A stretch of 64,000 nucleotides of DNA from Linnemannia hyalina (Eukaryota > Mortierellomycota > Mortierellomycetes > Mortierellales > Mortierellaceae). Position 1 is the stretch's first letter. The number at the start of each line of letters is the position of its first letter. The notes under the pieces are model-generated. The model had not been told where the DNA came from, searched no databases, and saw only the letters and a program-made list of their open reading frames with translations. Below are positions 1-9,913 of the stretch, piece by piece. A program made the position numbers and the translations under genes. The stretch is from NCBI GenBank assembly GCA_019671135.1, contig JAHRHY010000022.1, positions 753,001 to 817,000 of the forward strand, in the 5' to 3' direction.

Positions 1-780
1 CTACAATGATCTGTGCTTCTATAATGTATTCGCCGAGTTTTGTTACTCGTCGTCTGTGTTTTCTCTTGTTGGCTGAAGGATCACTTCTTCTGGTATCTCG
101 ATGTTATCAAGGTGGATCCCCTCGCTGTAGGCTCGCTCAGTGCTATCTCCGAGTTCGAGCAAATAGTTTATGTACGCTTTGTGCTTTGTGTTGCTCCAAT
201 CCGCAAGTTTTTTGTTCGTTTGAATATTGTGATATGGCTCCAGGTATTTGTTGAGTTTTTTATTGATGACTTGTTGATATCTTATTGTGTGCCACGTTGA
301 ACTATTGGTAGTGTTTGTCCAAAGTCGCCACCGAAAACGATAAGTTTACCGCCAAAAGGGGTGTTTGGATTGTCCATCAGATTTCGGAAGGTACGGTCGA
401 CACATTCAAACACAGGTTGGTGTTTGTGCTGCTCACCGCAAGGTCTATGGATCATCGAGCGGGTAATGGAAGCGTACGCCAGCGCATGTTGGTTTTAGTC
501 GGGGATCTCGATGGAAACAATAGTGTCATAGTCTGCAAGTGTTTTAGGTTTGTGGTCAGGGTGGACAATAAGAAGAATATAACAATGCATAGTCTTCGCT
601 TTTGAAATTCCACGACCCAGCGCCCTAAGTTTGACAGCAAAGTCCCGTGTAGTGGGATCTGCGCGATCAGTTGCTGTTTATCCTTCAATGAGATATTTGG
701 TGATCTCTGGCCATCTGGGGTTGAAAGTAAAGGTAATAAATAAGTTGGGTTTGCCGAGTCGGTTTGCCGAGTCGGTTTGC
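1..780 (-). pseudogene. Helitron Rep/helicase relic (3' part, internally deleted)
   Basis: Read on the minus strand, this is a decayed Helitron rolling-circle transposase. From about 780 down come LFITFTFNPRWPEI and VVEFQKR, then, after a frameshift, a degenerate HUH site (HCYILLI where HCHILLI is expected) and KTLADYDTIVSIEIPD. Near 415 the Rep text (SMIHRPCG) jumps straight into PIF1-helicase text (FECVDRTFRNLMDN, then PFGGKLIVFGGDFGQTLP, the helicase motif around Walker B). A large internal deletion therefore fused Rep to helicase. Several stops and frameshifts follow and the copy runs off the window at base 1. A 14-bp tandem repeat lies at 752-780. The N-terminal Rep part lies at 10972-11481, beyond two nested insertions. 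Non-functional. Confidence 0.8.
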
Positions 781-782
781 TA

Positions 783-1637
783 CAGGGCTCCAATCAATTG
801 ATCAACCAAAATGCAATTTTGACGTTTTTTTCGAAATGCTAATTTATCAATGTTCTGAGCAACCCCCAGATTCCTGTCATTCATTCTCTTGATTCGTAAC
901 CTCATTCATCACCACTTTTCTTTTTTGCATGAACCGACATCGGATCATCGCTGGAATCGAAATGCTTGATCTTGATCAATTAATTGGATCGCATGTTGTG
1001 GCGAATGATTTGCATGTAAAATTTTACATGGGTTTAGCACGGAACAAATTGTTTTTTTGTATACTACTATGTCAATGCACTTTCTTCAGGAAAATTGAGA
1101 GCAGTTCCATATAGAGCACATCAAGTGCGATCTAAAGTTCTTTGATGTGCAAAGCCAGTTATTCTCAATAGAGTGCGATATCGTGACAAAATGTGAAATC
1201 GTGCTAGATCCATGTAACAAAATATACTTCAACGATACCTTCTGTGAATGATACAGTATAAACGCTTTGTGCATGACCTATTTTCCAGATCACATTCCAT
1301 ATCTTTTGTATGGAACTGCTTTTAATTTGCCTGAACAAAGTGCATTGACATAGTAGTGTACAAAAAAACAATTTGTTCCGTGCTAAACCCATGTAAAATT
1401 TTACATGCAAATCATTCGCCACAACATGCGATCCAATTAATTGATCAAGATCAAGCATTTCGATTCCAGCGATGATCCGATGTCGGTTCATGCAAAAAAG
1501 AAAAGTGGTGATGAATGAGATTACGAATCAAGAGAATGAATGACAGGAATCTGGGGGTTGCTCAGAACATTGATGAATTAGCATTTCAAAAGAAACATTG
1601 AAATCGCGTTTTGGTTGATCAATTGATTAAAGCACTG
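783..1637. mobile_element. Mariner-type foldback (non-autonomous, long TIRs)
   Basis: Arms of roughly 320 bp (about 783-1110 and 1310-1637) are near-perfect inverted copies, and the element is flanked by TA on both sides (781-782 and 1638-1639), as for Tc1/mariner insertion. The tips (CAGGGCTCCAATCAATTGAT and the mirror ending AGCACTG) match the ends of the Tc1-type element at 22240-29471, so that family probably supplied the transposase. The ~200-bp centre has no coding capacity. It lies inside the Helitron Rep relic, between the parts reading MQQHF and LGKPNLFITF. Confidence 0.8.
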
Positions 1638-1677
1638 TATTGTTATAAAGTTCTAGAAATGTTGCTGCATGTGTCGG

Positions 1678-1884
1678 TGCAACAGGCGAAGACTGGGACA
1701 GAGAAGTATAGAACGGGGACGAGAGTTGAAGCAGTGATGATTGATGTTATTACTATGATACAACTAAATATATATACAAAGTCGCCAACTAGGTTTCTAG
1801 GTGTAGTGTCATACAAAGTCAGAGGTGACAGAGGGTGACAAGGAATGACTAACTAGAGAGCAATAGTAAACCTAATATGTTGCA
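1678..1884 (-). repeat. 3' LTR of the small LTR retroelement
   Basis: A 207-bp repeat starting TGCAAC and ending GTTGCA. It is nearly identical to the split 5' LTR (4956-5074 with 10881-10971) and to the solo LTR at 51413-51619. It contains a TATA-rich stretch (tatatatatttag on the minus strand) that may be the promoter. Confidence 0.85.
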
Positions 1885-1896
1885 CCTTCCCCTCTT
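1885..1896 (-). other. Polypurine tract of the LTR retroelement
   Basis: On the minus strand AAGAGGGGAAGG abuts the TG start of the 3' LTR. This is the usual position and composition of a plus-strand primer and fixes the element's orientation as minus. Confidence 0.7.
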
Positions 1897-2199
1897 AAAA
1901 AAAATTCATCAAGTTTCAGGCCATGATCGGCTTGGACTTGGTTAAAAAAAAAATGAAGGGAGTGACCGAAGACAGGAGATGGGAAAGACGCGGAACACGT
2001 AAGGGCGTGGGGACAGGGGATACGCGACATACACAAGGAACGTGGTGGAGAAGGAGAAATGAGAGAGGTGCGAGGAGAGAGAAAAGAGACAGGGAAAAAG
2101 AGATAAATAGAAGAGGCAGAGAGAAGGAAAACAGAGGAGAGAAGGGGCAAGGGAAAGAGGACAGAGTGGGACTCTGACACTCCTCCTTCTAAAGGAGAC

Positions 2200-2826
2200 C
2201 TAGGGGTGGGGCCTCTTCGACCAGTACTCTTGAAGAGTTTCTCTGTAGGCGTGGAGGGCTTCCTGGTAAAACTTGAGGTGAGGGTCCATTGGCATCGGAG
2301 GGACAGGGGTTAGGCGACCAATGTCACCTCGAAGGCTTTTTTCTTGTTCTCGGAGGTCCACATAGTGTCTTCGGTACCATTCCAGGAGGTTCGGGGATAG
2401 GGATGTGTCGCTACACAACGGAGCGGTTTTATACATCTCCTGGCGCGTCTCTTGCCACGCAATCTCCAGCTGTGCGAGAAAGCTGCCAACTTGGGTTGGC
2501 TGACATGGTCCGAGGTTTTCTTGGGTAGAAAGAGAAGCCGCATGGACTTGTGGTCTTTCAAGGATTGGTTTTTCGTCGTCTTCGGGATCAAGGTTGATGG
2601 TTTGCTGAGTGACGAAGGTGGTGTTGGCTTCGTCGTTATCGGACGTCGTTTCTTGCTCCTCGGACGGCTTCTGTGCGGCGGGGAAAGTGCTTCGAATGGA
2701 TGCTGCCTCAGGGTCGTCCTCACCATTAAAGGACTTTTGGTGTTGGAGTGAGGCTGTACGACGGTTGGGCTGGGCATCCGGAATGGTCTTGACGGAGGAA
2801 CTGAAGTGTGCTCGCTTGGCGGACAT
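2200..2826 (-). CDS. Unrecognised 208-aa protein of the small LTR retroelement
   Basis: The start at 2826 (MSAKRAHF) is preferred over the longer frame because upstream sequence is low complexity and includes a run of more than 20 A on the coding strand about 50 bases upstream. The protein is polar: an N-terminal Ser/Arg-rich part, an acidic middle (PEDDEKP) and a C-terminal segment of about 90 residues likely to be helical (LLEWYRRHYVDLREQEKSLR, then FYQEALHAYRETLQEYW). No zinc knuckle, protease or polymerase motif is seen. It is the only credible coding region of the element and could be a diverged Gag-like or accessory protein, but nothing in the sequence proves this. Confidence 0.45.
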   Translation of the reverse strand: MSAKRAHFSSSVKTIPDAQPNRRTASLQHQKSFNGEDDPEAASIRSTFPAAQKPSEEQETTSDNDEANTTFVTQQTINLDPEDDEKPILERPQVHAASLSTQENLGPCQPTQVGSFLAQLEIAWQETRQEMYKTAPLCSDTSLSPNLLEWYRRHYVDLREQEKSLRGDIGRLTPVPPMPMDPHLKFYQEALHAYRETLQEYWSKRPHP

Positions 2827-3257
2827 GGTGGTGGTCGGTGTTGTGAGAGAGGAAAGGTTGTGTATATGTTCCCTTTTTTTTTTTTTTTTTTTTTTGAATG
2901 GGGAAGCAAATGTGTGAATAGCGGTGTGAACGAAGGTAGGCGAATGAGATGGAGGCAGGGGAATGGAGGCAGGGGAATGGAAGGGTGTAGGGAACAAAGA
3001 GAAGAGAAGTGAGAATGGGCAGCTTGTTGCTTTTGAATGTCGAGCAACGGCGAACTGTCGATGAACTGAGGTCATGTTGGAATGGAACTGGAAGGAAACT
3101 GGAAGGGTGTGTGCATGAGGTGAAAGGATGATGGTGTGGTTGACTGTGAGGACAAAAGGAGTTTGTGCATGGGGGAGAATGGCGTGCTTGCTGAAGGAGG
3201 GAGGAGGGAACAGAGAGTGTTGTTGCATGGGGTGGAAGAGAGAATGGCGTGATCAAG

Positions 3258-3467
3258 GAAAGTGTAACGGGATTGGTTAAGAACGATAGGAAAGAAAAGA
3301 GAGTTTGCATGAATGGAGAAAAGGGATGTGCATGTGAACAATTTTGGTGAGCCGGCTGTAATGAAAGTGTAACGGGATTGGTTAAGAACGACAGGAAGGA
3401 AAAGAGAGTTTGCATGAACGAAGAAAAGGGATGTGCATGTGAACAATTTTGGTGAGCGGGCTGTCTT
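3258..3467. repeat. Tandem duplication, two copies of ~105 bp
   Basis: The segment from GAAAGTGTAACGGGATTGG at 3258 recurs at 3363 with a few differences, including the block ending in GTGAACAATTTTGGTGAGC. It lies in the leader (upstream on the minus strand) of the small LTR retroelement. Confidence 0.8.
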
Positions 3468-4249
3468 CCCGCACGCGTGTATATAGAGGGAGTAAGGGAT
3501 GTGTGCACATAGAGGGAACGCGGCTTGTGTGCACATAGGGGACATTGCGCGTGACGTCGAATTTGTGGCTGTTTTAGGAACGAGAGATTAACACTCAACT
3601 TAACATGTTCATCTCTCTGCACCAACGACAGACAACCACATGGTGGATGACTTTTGGATCGGGATTGTTACGGACGGCGGGCAGCATGGACATACGATCG
3701 AAGTGGACTGGGGTTGACGGTTCCGGATTCAATGGACGCACTATCCTTGACGATGGTTTTGGTGATTTCGACGAAGGATGGAGGACTTGAGCCAGAATCA
3801 ATTGTCTTCTTGTGGTCGAGATGACATAGGGGATGGCAGGGGTCGGTTGGCATCGTAGGGCAGATTGGCTGAATGGACGGAAGGAGTGTGACGGACGAAG
3901 GTATTGACATATCCATGGGCAGCGATACCATGGACAAGGAAATGGAATAAGATATGTTGACTGAAGGCAATCGAACAGATGAGAGGGCTGGACTGGGCGC
4001 ATCAACTGTTGGCAACCCGACAAACGAGGGGATTGGGAATGACGCATCCGTGGAGAAGATATCACGAACGATGTCAAGGAGGCGGACGAAACGAGGCTTG
4101 GAATATAAGACAGGATATAGAACAGGAGACTGAGTGCTAGGAAGACTGGGAGCATGGAAGGCTCAGTACGAGGAAGGCTGAGTACAAGGAAGACTGAAAC
4201 AAGGGACGGTTGAGCACGAGGACGGCTGAGCACAAGGGAGCATGGAATA

Positions 4250-4590
4250 AGGGAAACTGAGAACAGAGGAAGCTGTGACTGGGAAACTGGGAACAGGGGA
4301 AACTGGGAACAGGGGAAACTGAGAACAGGGGAAACTGGGGACAGGGGAAACTGAGAACAGGGGAAACTGGGGACAGGGGAAACTGAGAACAGGGAAACTG
4401 GGAACAGGGGAAATTGAGAACAGGGAAACTGGGAACAGGGGAAACTGAGAACAGGGAAACTGGGAACAGGGGAAACTGAGAACAGGGAAACTGGGAACAG
4501 GGGAAACTGAGAACAGGGGAAACTGGGGATAGGGGAAACTGAGAACAGGGAAACTGGGAACAGAGGAGACTGAGTGCAGAGGAGACTAAT
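4250..4590. repeat. Minisatellite of GGGAACAGGGGAAACTG-type units
   Basis: About 20 imperfect 14-17 bp units alternating between ...GGGAAACTGGGAACAG and ...GGGAAACTGAGAACAG. On the minus strand this yields an open but repetitive frame (FPVSLFSVSP type). A 453-codon open frame covering 3595-4956 results largely from it and from an AAAAAT microsatellite at 4879-4915. I do not call it a gene. Confidence 0.8.
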
Positions 4591-4937
4591 AGCTGGAAAG
4601 ACTAAGGACGATGAAGAATGTCGAGAGCCAAGAGGGGCATGTTGGGAGACGATAAAGAAAGGGGCGAGGGCGAGGGATGGAGGAAGAGGGAGACAAGGCT
4701 GGGAGGCTAAGATACTGGTCGCTAATGCGCTAATGAGTAAGATCAAGGGACCTTTCTTAACTCTAGAGAAACAGCTCTTAGTCGGCAACGAAGGGCGATA
4801 AGGGCGAGGACTCCACCGATGGATGTAGGTGTAGACTCCCTTTCCCCTCAACCAAAAAAATGTGGAGAGGGGGAGGTAAAATAAAAATAAAAATAAAAAT
4901 AAAAATAAAGATAAAATGGGAGGGTGGTGATGGATCG

Positions 4938-4955
4938 GTGTAACCTTTGCTACCA
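4938..4955 (-). other. Primer-binding site of the LTR retroelement
   Basis: Minus-strand TGGTAGCAAAGGTTACAC follows the LTR end with no gap. The TGG start suits priming by the CCA end of a tRNA; which tRNA cannot be told from this window. Confidence 0.55.
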
Positions 4956-5074
4956 TGCAACAGGCGAAGACTGGGACAGAGAAGTATAGAACGGGGACGA
5001 GAGTTGAAGCAGTGATGATTGATGTTATTACTATGATACAACTAAATATATATACAAAGTCGCCAACTAGGTTT
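4956..5074 (-). repeat. 5' LTR of the small LTR retroelement, downstream half (split)
   Basis: Matches 1678 onward of the other LTR up to the TTT at 5072-5074, where the DDE transposon enters. The other half is at 10881-10971 and begins with a duplicated TTT. Confidence 0.85.
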
Positions 5075-5569
5075 GGAGGCCTTTCAGGTCCAAGTTATCA
5101 TATGGTGTTTGTTACATCTCTGTAGATCTCGACAATATCCATAGCGACTATGGGATGAGAATGTATATATGATACCAAGCATATAAGACAACCATTGTAA
5201 CATTTTTTGTTCAACTATCCTACTAAACACCAACCTATTCTCCAAACAACAAAGTCTTCTTATTTTTCGCACACCACACTCTTGAATATGTCCATCTACT
5301 ATTAACCTGTAACCCTCACTGCAAGATTCGCCAGAGTAGTTCTTGTATGTCATCATCTAAAGCACTTGTACTCTCAACTGTATCTTTGGGGCGAAATACA
5401 GGGGAGAGATTACATTTTAAAAAAACATGTGCTGTCTATTGCTATTTTATTCTGTGTTCTGTTGCCCACTATGAAGAGATATGTCAGTTATGGAAGTAAA
5501 CACTCCGTTCCTTGGGCTTTGGATATTTTTTATATGCCTTTTTATATCCTCTGCACATGAAGGGGCCGC
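5075..5569 (+). repeat. Left terminal direct repeat of DDE transposon copy 1
   Basis: 495 bp, GGAGGCCTTTCAGG to GAAGGGGCCGC, subfamily A. It contains an open minus-strand frame of 90 codons (5084-5356) seen in most repeats, but the repeats are almost identical DNA, so this says nothing about selection, and the old relic at 36944-37436 has lost the frame. Confidence 0.85.
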
Positions 5570-5730
5570 TACCGAAAAAAATATAAAAATATATTTGTAT
5601 TCTCAACTATGTGCTTGCTATATGATAGATACCATCCTACATGCTGTTGTGTATGCAGTTAAGTATAAGCCTTTTTAAAAAATTGTTATTGTTGGTTAAC
5701 GTCATGACAATCCAATACATAAATATTATT

Positions 5731-7020
5731 ATGGATCTAACAAAACACTTCCAACAACTGCTTGATGACCATTGGACTTTCCTCAACGCTGGATGGCCAA
5801 CAATTACACCACGTAATAATCATCGTACTGTAAGCAAGGAAATTGGGTATATGCCAGAAATAAAAGAAACCCTAAATCGACGCCTTGGTCCTATTCCAGT
5901 GTACTTCTTTCTTGTTGACATCTGGCCAAAGGTTAAGTATCCTGGTCCATACAAAGAAGTGGAGAAAGGTCTTTTAATGCTCTATCATCTTGTCAAAGGA
6001 CTGTCTATGGAAGCAATGGAACCACACATGCCAAAAAGTAGTTTTCATGCAATGCACTCTGTGTTTTATAAGAAAGAATATACTTTGCACAACAAGTACA
6101 TCACCAACTGTATTGCAACAATGTTCTCCACAATTAAAATACGCCTATTGTCTGCAAAGGAAAAGAATCCTCCATTATTTAAGCATGTTACATTGCATCT
6201 TGATGGTCATGATACAAGAGCAACATACAAAGGTGAGAGTAGTGCTGATATGTACTCTTACAAGCTGAAAAAGTCTGGATTACGCACACAGGTAGCAATG
6301 GATTGTAATGGCATGGCTTTATTTGTCTCCAAATCTGCATCTTGCAAGAACAATGCTGATGGAACAATGCTGCTAACGATGAAGTTGGACAAGAGAGTGC
6401 ATGAGATGGATTGCATTGCTCTCGATGGAGGGTATCCACAGTTCTTAAGGAGGCTTATAGATGAGTCTGATATTCTTAGAGTCCAAAATTTCGCTCATCC
6501 ATACCGTAAACAGAAGAACAAGGAACTTACACAGGAAGAAGCGTTATACAATACCACCTTTGGTAGTTTCCGCTCGCAGATGGAATCTCTGTTTGCAGAC
6601 CTTGGTTCCACATTTGAGAAACACAACAATCGTACTCCTGTGTTGGTGGATAAGAAACAAACATATAATTTGCAGTTGAAGTTATCTTTATTACTCTTAA
6701 ACATGAAAAAGATGGTTGCTTTGTTGAAGATTTCTGCAGAACCAATTCATACAGCTTGGCTTCGCGAAGGCTTCGAGTATCCGACGACAGAGAACGACGT
6801 TGAGCAACCAATGGGATATGTTGATGTTGGTGCGCTAGTGGAGGATGGAAATACAATGGCACAACTCCAGAACAAATTTCTTGGTATTAATCTTCATGGT
6901 GATGTTGATGTTAATGTTGATGAGGACACACCAATGGATCAAGCAGTAATAATGCAACCCGGTCTTTCCATTGAGCTTAGAGGTACGAAGCGACAAATGG
7001 ATGTTAATGGTAATCTGTAG
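5731..7020 (+). CDS. DDE transposase (Harbinger/DDE_Tnp_4-like), copy 1
   Basis: 429 aa from MDLTKHF; an in-frame ATG at 5641 exists, but the divergent relative at 62580 aligns from this point. A plausible catalytic triad is D158 (HLDGHDTR), D232 (IALDGGY) and E285 (FGSFRSQMESLFADLG), with spacing and the RxxxE-helix context of Harbinger-type transposases. The N-terminal third is probably DNA-binding but shows no classic HTH signature; the C-terminus is acidic (DVDVNVDEDTPMD) and ends KRQMDVNGNL. The AT-rich leader after the left repeat has a TATAAAAATATAT stretch. Predicted to cut and join the element ends. The frame is intact, so this copy may be active. Confidence 0.8.
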   Translation: MDLTKHFQQLLDDHWTFLNAGWPTITPRNNHRTVSKEIGYMPEIKETLNRRLGPIPVYFFLVDIWPKVKYPGPYKEVEKGLLMLYHLVKGLSMEAMEPHMPKSSFHAMHSVFYKKEYTLHNKYITNCIATMFSTIKIRLLSAKEKNPPLFKHVTLHLDGHDTRATYKGESSADMYSYKLKKSGLRTQVAMDCNGMALFVSKSASCKNNADGTMLLTMKLDKRVHEMDCIALDGGYPQFLRRLIDESDILRVQNFAHPYRKQKNKELTQEEALYNTTFGSFRSQMESLFADLGSTFEKHNNRTPVLVDKKQTYNLQLKLSLLLLNMKKMVALLKISAEPIHTAWLREGFEYPTTENDVEQPMGYVDVGALVEDGNTMAQLQNKFLGINLHGDVDVNVDEDTPMDQAVIMQPGLSIELRGTKRQMDVNGNL

Positions 7021-7651
7021 ACTTATTGCAGGTTTTTAAAAGAATAGACATACATGGCCTATTTAGTCAGCTTTAAGATACGGTATTAACTGCCAAGACG
7101 CTAATATGCACCGGTATCTATTATTAAAAGCCATGGTATTATTGTAGTAGATCGGATGCTATTCTATGCTATTCTACAGCATTCCTTTTTATTTAACTAA
7201 GAGGATAAACACATGTACAAACCTACGTCATAAAATAATACTACATTCTTAACCATTTTTAAACCCCGTCTTTAATGCCAAGCAGTCTTAATAAGCAAGA
7301 TCTACGTCATACGAGGAACACTACATTATTAACCACTTAGATGCCTTTTTAAAACTCTTTTGTTACTAAGCGCCAAGCAGTGCTAATAAGCAAGCGCTAT
7401 TAATGTCCATTGTGGCAGTGTTCCTGAATTAGTATAAATAAAGGAGTCCACTTCCCTCTTGCTTAATCTTTATCTAGTAACCAACCAACAATTATCCATA
7501 TCTATACAACCATCCATACCTATACAACCATCTTTTATTGCAATTCTTTATATCAGTGTACTAAGCAGCTGCAATCTACCACACATAAACTGAAAACTCA
7601 TTCACACCCACCATACCACAAGTACAATCCATATTATTCATATCCAAAAAC
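7021..7651 (+). promoter_or_regulatory. Intergenic region and promoter of the second transposon gene
   Basis: About 630 bp without a gene. It holds a TATAAATA box at 7433-7440, 219 bp upstream of the second gene's ATG, followed by a CT-rich leader with CTATACAACCATCC repeats. Copies 2 and 3 keep the same box (47358-47365 and 57172-57179), and the divergent relative has it at 63885-63892. Several TTTTTAAA motifs occur here (near 7032, 7256 and 7351). Confidence 0.55.
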
Positions 7652-9913
7652 ATGAAGTACGTTCAGCTTACAATCGAGCTCATCACCAAGGCCTTTGAGA
7701 CATTCTCCTCTAAGAAGGGAGTGGAGTTTAACAAGAAGGATGCAAATAAGATCTTTAAGGCGCTTGATGAGGATGAGGAAGTAGAGAGATACTACTTTTG
7801 TGGAGAAAAGTGCACCAAGTCCAAGCGCAAATGCATGAAGGAAGTTGATGATGAAGGCATGCATTGTTATGTCCACGATCCTGCGCGCAAGTGTCAAGGC
7901 ACAACTATTAAGGGTGCTAATTGTGGTAGTGTAGCCAAACTTGGTCAAACATACTGTGGACGTCATCAAGATCAAGATAGAGGTTATATAAAACGTAGTA
8001 ACAACAACGCACCTGTCGACAAGCGTACTAAGTCTTCCAAGGCTTTAAAGAAGACACATACTTCTAAGTTTGTGTCTTCCGATGACGATATGACTTCCGA
8101 GGATGAAGAACCAAAGAAGCGAAAGAGAAACAAGCAGGAGTCATCGGATGAAGAGCCGTCCGATGATGATGATGAAGAAGATATAATTGCCGTCTCCTTT
8201 CCGTTGAGTCCAAAGGTAGTTGACATAACGTCCAAGAAAAATGTACCACTCGCTAATACATGTATATGGACGCGTTATGCAACTAATCCAGCTTTCCTGT
8301 ATGCAAAAAGCTTTACTGTAAATGGCAAGTACATTATTAGGCTAAAGGAAAAGAATCTCTACATTGCATTGTGTCCACCTAAGCTCATGGGCAAGAATCT
8401 CCCTGCGCCAGAAATATCTGAGAAAGAGGCACGCATATTGGCCAAGATGGGTCTTCAAGAGGCAACTTCAGCAGATGTAGAAAAAATAGAAGAGTCTTCT
8501 GCTGATGAGAATTCTGACGATGATACAGATGATGGTGATACGTCTGATAATGCTGACTCTGACGATGATTCCTCTAAAGATAAAGACTCTGATGATGGCA
8601 AGTCCAATAACAGACCTGATGTAGAATCTGGAGATGATACCTCTAAGGATAACCCTGATGAAAAACTATCTCATAAAAAGCCATCTAAGGATGATGAGAA
8701 GAAGACTTCTCGAAAGAAAAGGCATTCAGAGATGCCCAAAAATGCAGAGCCATCTTCTAATGTAGATGTTTCTAAGGATGAAAAAGATGAACACACATTT
8801 GCACTGGCCACAACGGTGCGTAACATTAGATCAGAGAAAGACATACCACTTGCAAAGGATGGAGGATGGATGGTTCATCCTAATAACGACATGCTTGAGT
8901 ATGCAACTAACTTTACGATGAAGGCTAAGTACATTGTCAAGCTATGTGGAAAGAATACATACGTTGGCCTGTTTACGCTTGATCATCTGCGTGGCGGTGG
9001 TGATGTTCCAGAGATGGATATCTTGGAACGCTCCATGCTTAGCAAGATGAAACTTCAAGAAATGTCTGATGAAGAGAGAAAGATGCTTTTCAACGAGGAG
9101 GTCGAAGTAGAAGAGGAACTACCAGTGGAAGGACCGACAGATATATCCAAGATGAAATGGAAAAGGTTTCACAAGCAGCAATTGGAGTATTCCAAGAATG
9201 TACTTGTAAATGGAAAGCACATTCTCAAGATCCGCAAGCAAAACATTGTAGTTGGCTTGGTGACTGATGACCACATTGGTGCAGAGAATGTCGACTATGA
9301 TAATCTTAACCAAAAGGAAAAAGAAAAGATCTTTGCTATGGGCTTTAAGCCACAATGGTCTAAGGATAGGTCGACAGAGAAAGGTGAACCGGTAGAAAAA
9401 ATAGATGATGAGGTGCAAGAGTCGAATATTAAGGAAACTTTAGATGAACTTGTAGAAAAAGTAGATGATGAGGTGCAAGAGTCGGATGTTAAGAAAACTC
9501 TAGAAGATGGTGGACCTATGGAAAGCGAAAATGTGAATGCCTCAAGTGTTTACACTACAAAAGACCATCATGATTTTCTGAAGGCAATGGGAGAAGTATA
9601 TAGCAAAATAACAGCTATCGAAGAAGAACTCCGCGAGGAATACGTTTCGGCAGATGGTAATGCAGAAGAAAAAGAACTAATTTTTCACCTAGGTTTGTTG
9701 GAGAAAGATTATTCCAACTACGAAACATGGCACATGGATAAGTTTGGTTCCCGCGAACCACATTCCGATATATTATGTAAGTTCGCAAAAGAAGGATCTC
9801 ACAACAGAAAAACCATAGTGCAAAGTGTATTAGATAGTATTCAAGCCAAAGAGAAAAGTACGATGGAAGAAAAGAAGCCTCTTGAAGTAACATTTGAGAC
9901 CGCAGAAGAGTAG
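7652..9913 (+). CDS. Second transposon protein: Cys/His modules plus ~65-aa repeats, copy 1
   Basis: 753 aa. Residues 50-75 and 81-105 form two small Cys/His modules (C50, C54, C61, C72, H75; C81, C91, C102, H105). The second has the KCQGTTIKGANC...YCGRH pattern seen in short zinc-binding domains. A basic stretch (KKRKRNK) near residue 155 could be a nuclear signal. Three degenerate ~65-residue repeats follow (near 205-270, 410-470 and 505-565), each with an aromatic/EYA entry, an NGKYIIRL-like strand, a GL centre and a closing KMGLQ or AMGFK. They are separated by Asp/Glu/Ser-rich linkers. The last ~190 residues are unlike those of copies 2 and 3. Likely the partner protein of the transposase, in the place of the Myb-like protein of Harbinger elements; this role is inferred from position only. 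Confidence 0.7.
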   Translation: MKYVQLTIELITKAFETFSSKKGVEFNKKDANKIFKALDEDEEVERYYFCGEKCTKSKRKCMKEVDDEGMHCYVHDPARKCQGTTIKGANCGSVAKLGQTYCGRHQDQDRGYIKRSNNNAPVDKRTKSSKALKKTHTSKFVSSDDDMTSEDEEPKKRKRNKQESSDEEPSDDDDEEDIIAVSFPLSPKVVDITSKKNVPLANTCIWTRYATNPAFLYAKSFTVNGKYIIRLKEKNLYIALCPPKLMGKNLPAPEISEKEARILAKMGLQEATSADVEKIEESSADENSDDDTDDGDTSDNADSDDDSSKDKDSDDGKSNNRPDVESGDDTSKDNPDEKLSHKKPSKDDEKKTSRKKRHSEMPKNAEPSSNVDVSKDEKDEHTFALATTVRNIRSEKDIPLAKDGGWMVHPNNDMLEYATNFTMKAKYIVKLCGKNTYVGLFTLDHLRGGGDVPEMDILERSMLSKMKLQEMSDEERKMLFNEEVEVEEELPVEGPTDISKMKWKRFHKQQLEYSKNVLVNGKHILKIRKQNIVVGLVTDDHIGAENVDYDNLNQKEKEKIFAMGFKPQWSKDRSTEKGEPVEKIDDEVQESNIKETLDELVEKVDDEVQESDVKKTLEDGGPMESENVNASSVYTTKDHHDFLKAMGEVYSKITAIEEELREEYVSADGNAEEKELIFHLGLLEKDYSNYETWHMDKFGSREPHSDILCKFAKEGSHNRKTIVQSVLDSIQAKEKSTMEEKKPLEVTFETAEE

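Noticed and set aside
2150..2190. A second LTR start after AGAAGGAGGAG (minus strand TGTCAGAGTC) inside the small LTR element
   Set aside because: It resembles a purine tract plus LTR start, but no second copy of that LTR exists in the window, and the real purine tract and LTR lie at 1885-1896 and 1678-1884.
3595..4956. 453-codon minus-strand open frame in the small LTR element
   Set aside because: It consists mainly of a minisatellite and an AAAAAT microsatellite; composition explains the openness.
5084..5356. 90-codon minus-strand open frame in the 495-bp terminal repeat, present in most repeats
   Set aside because: The repeats are nearly identical DNA, so a shared frame is not evidence of selection; the old relic at 36944-37436 and the left repeat of copy 3 break it, and the product has no recognisable feature.
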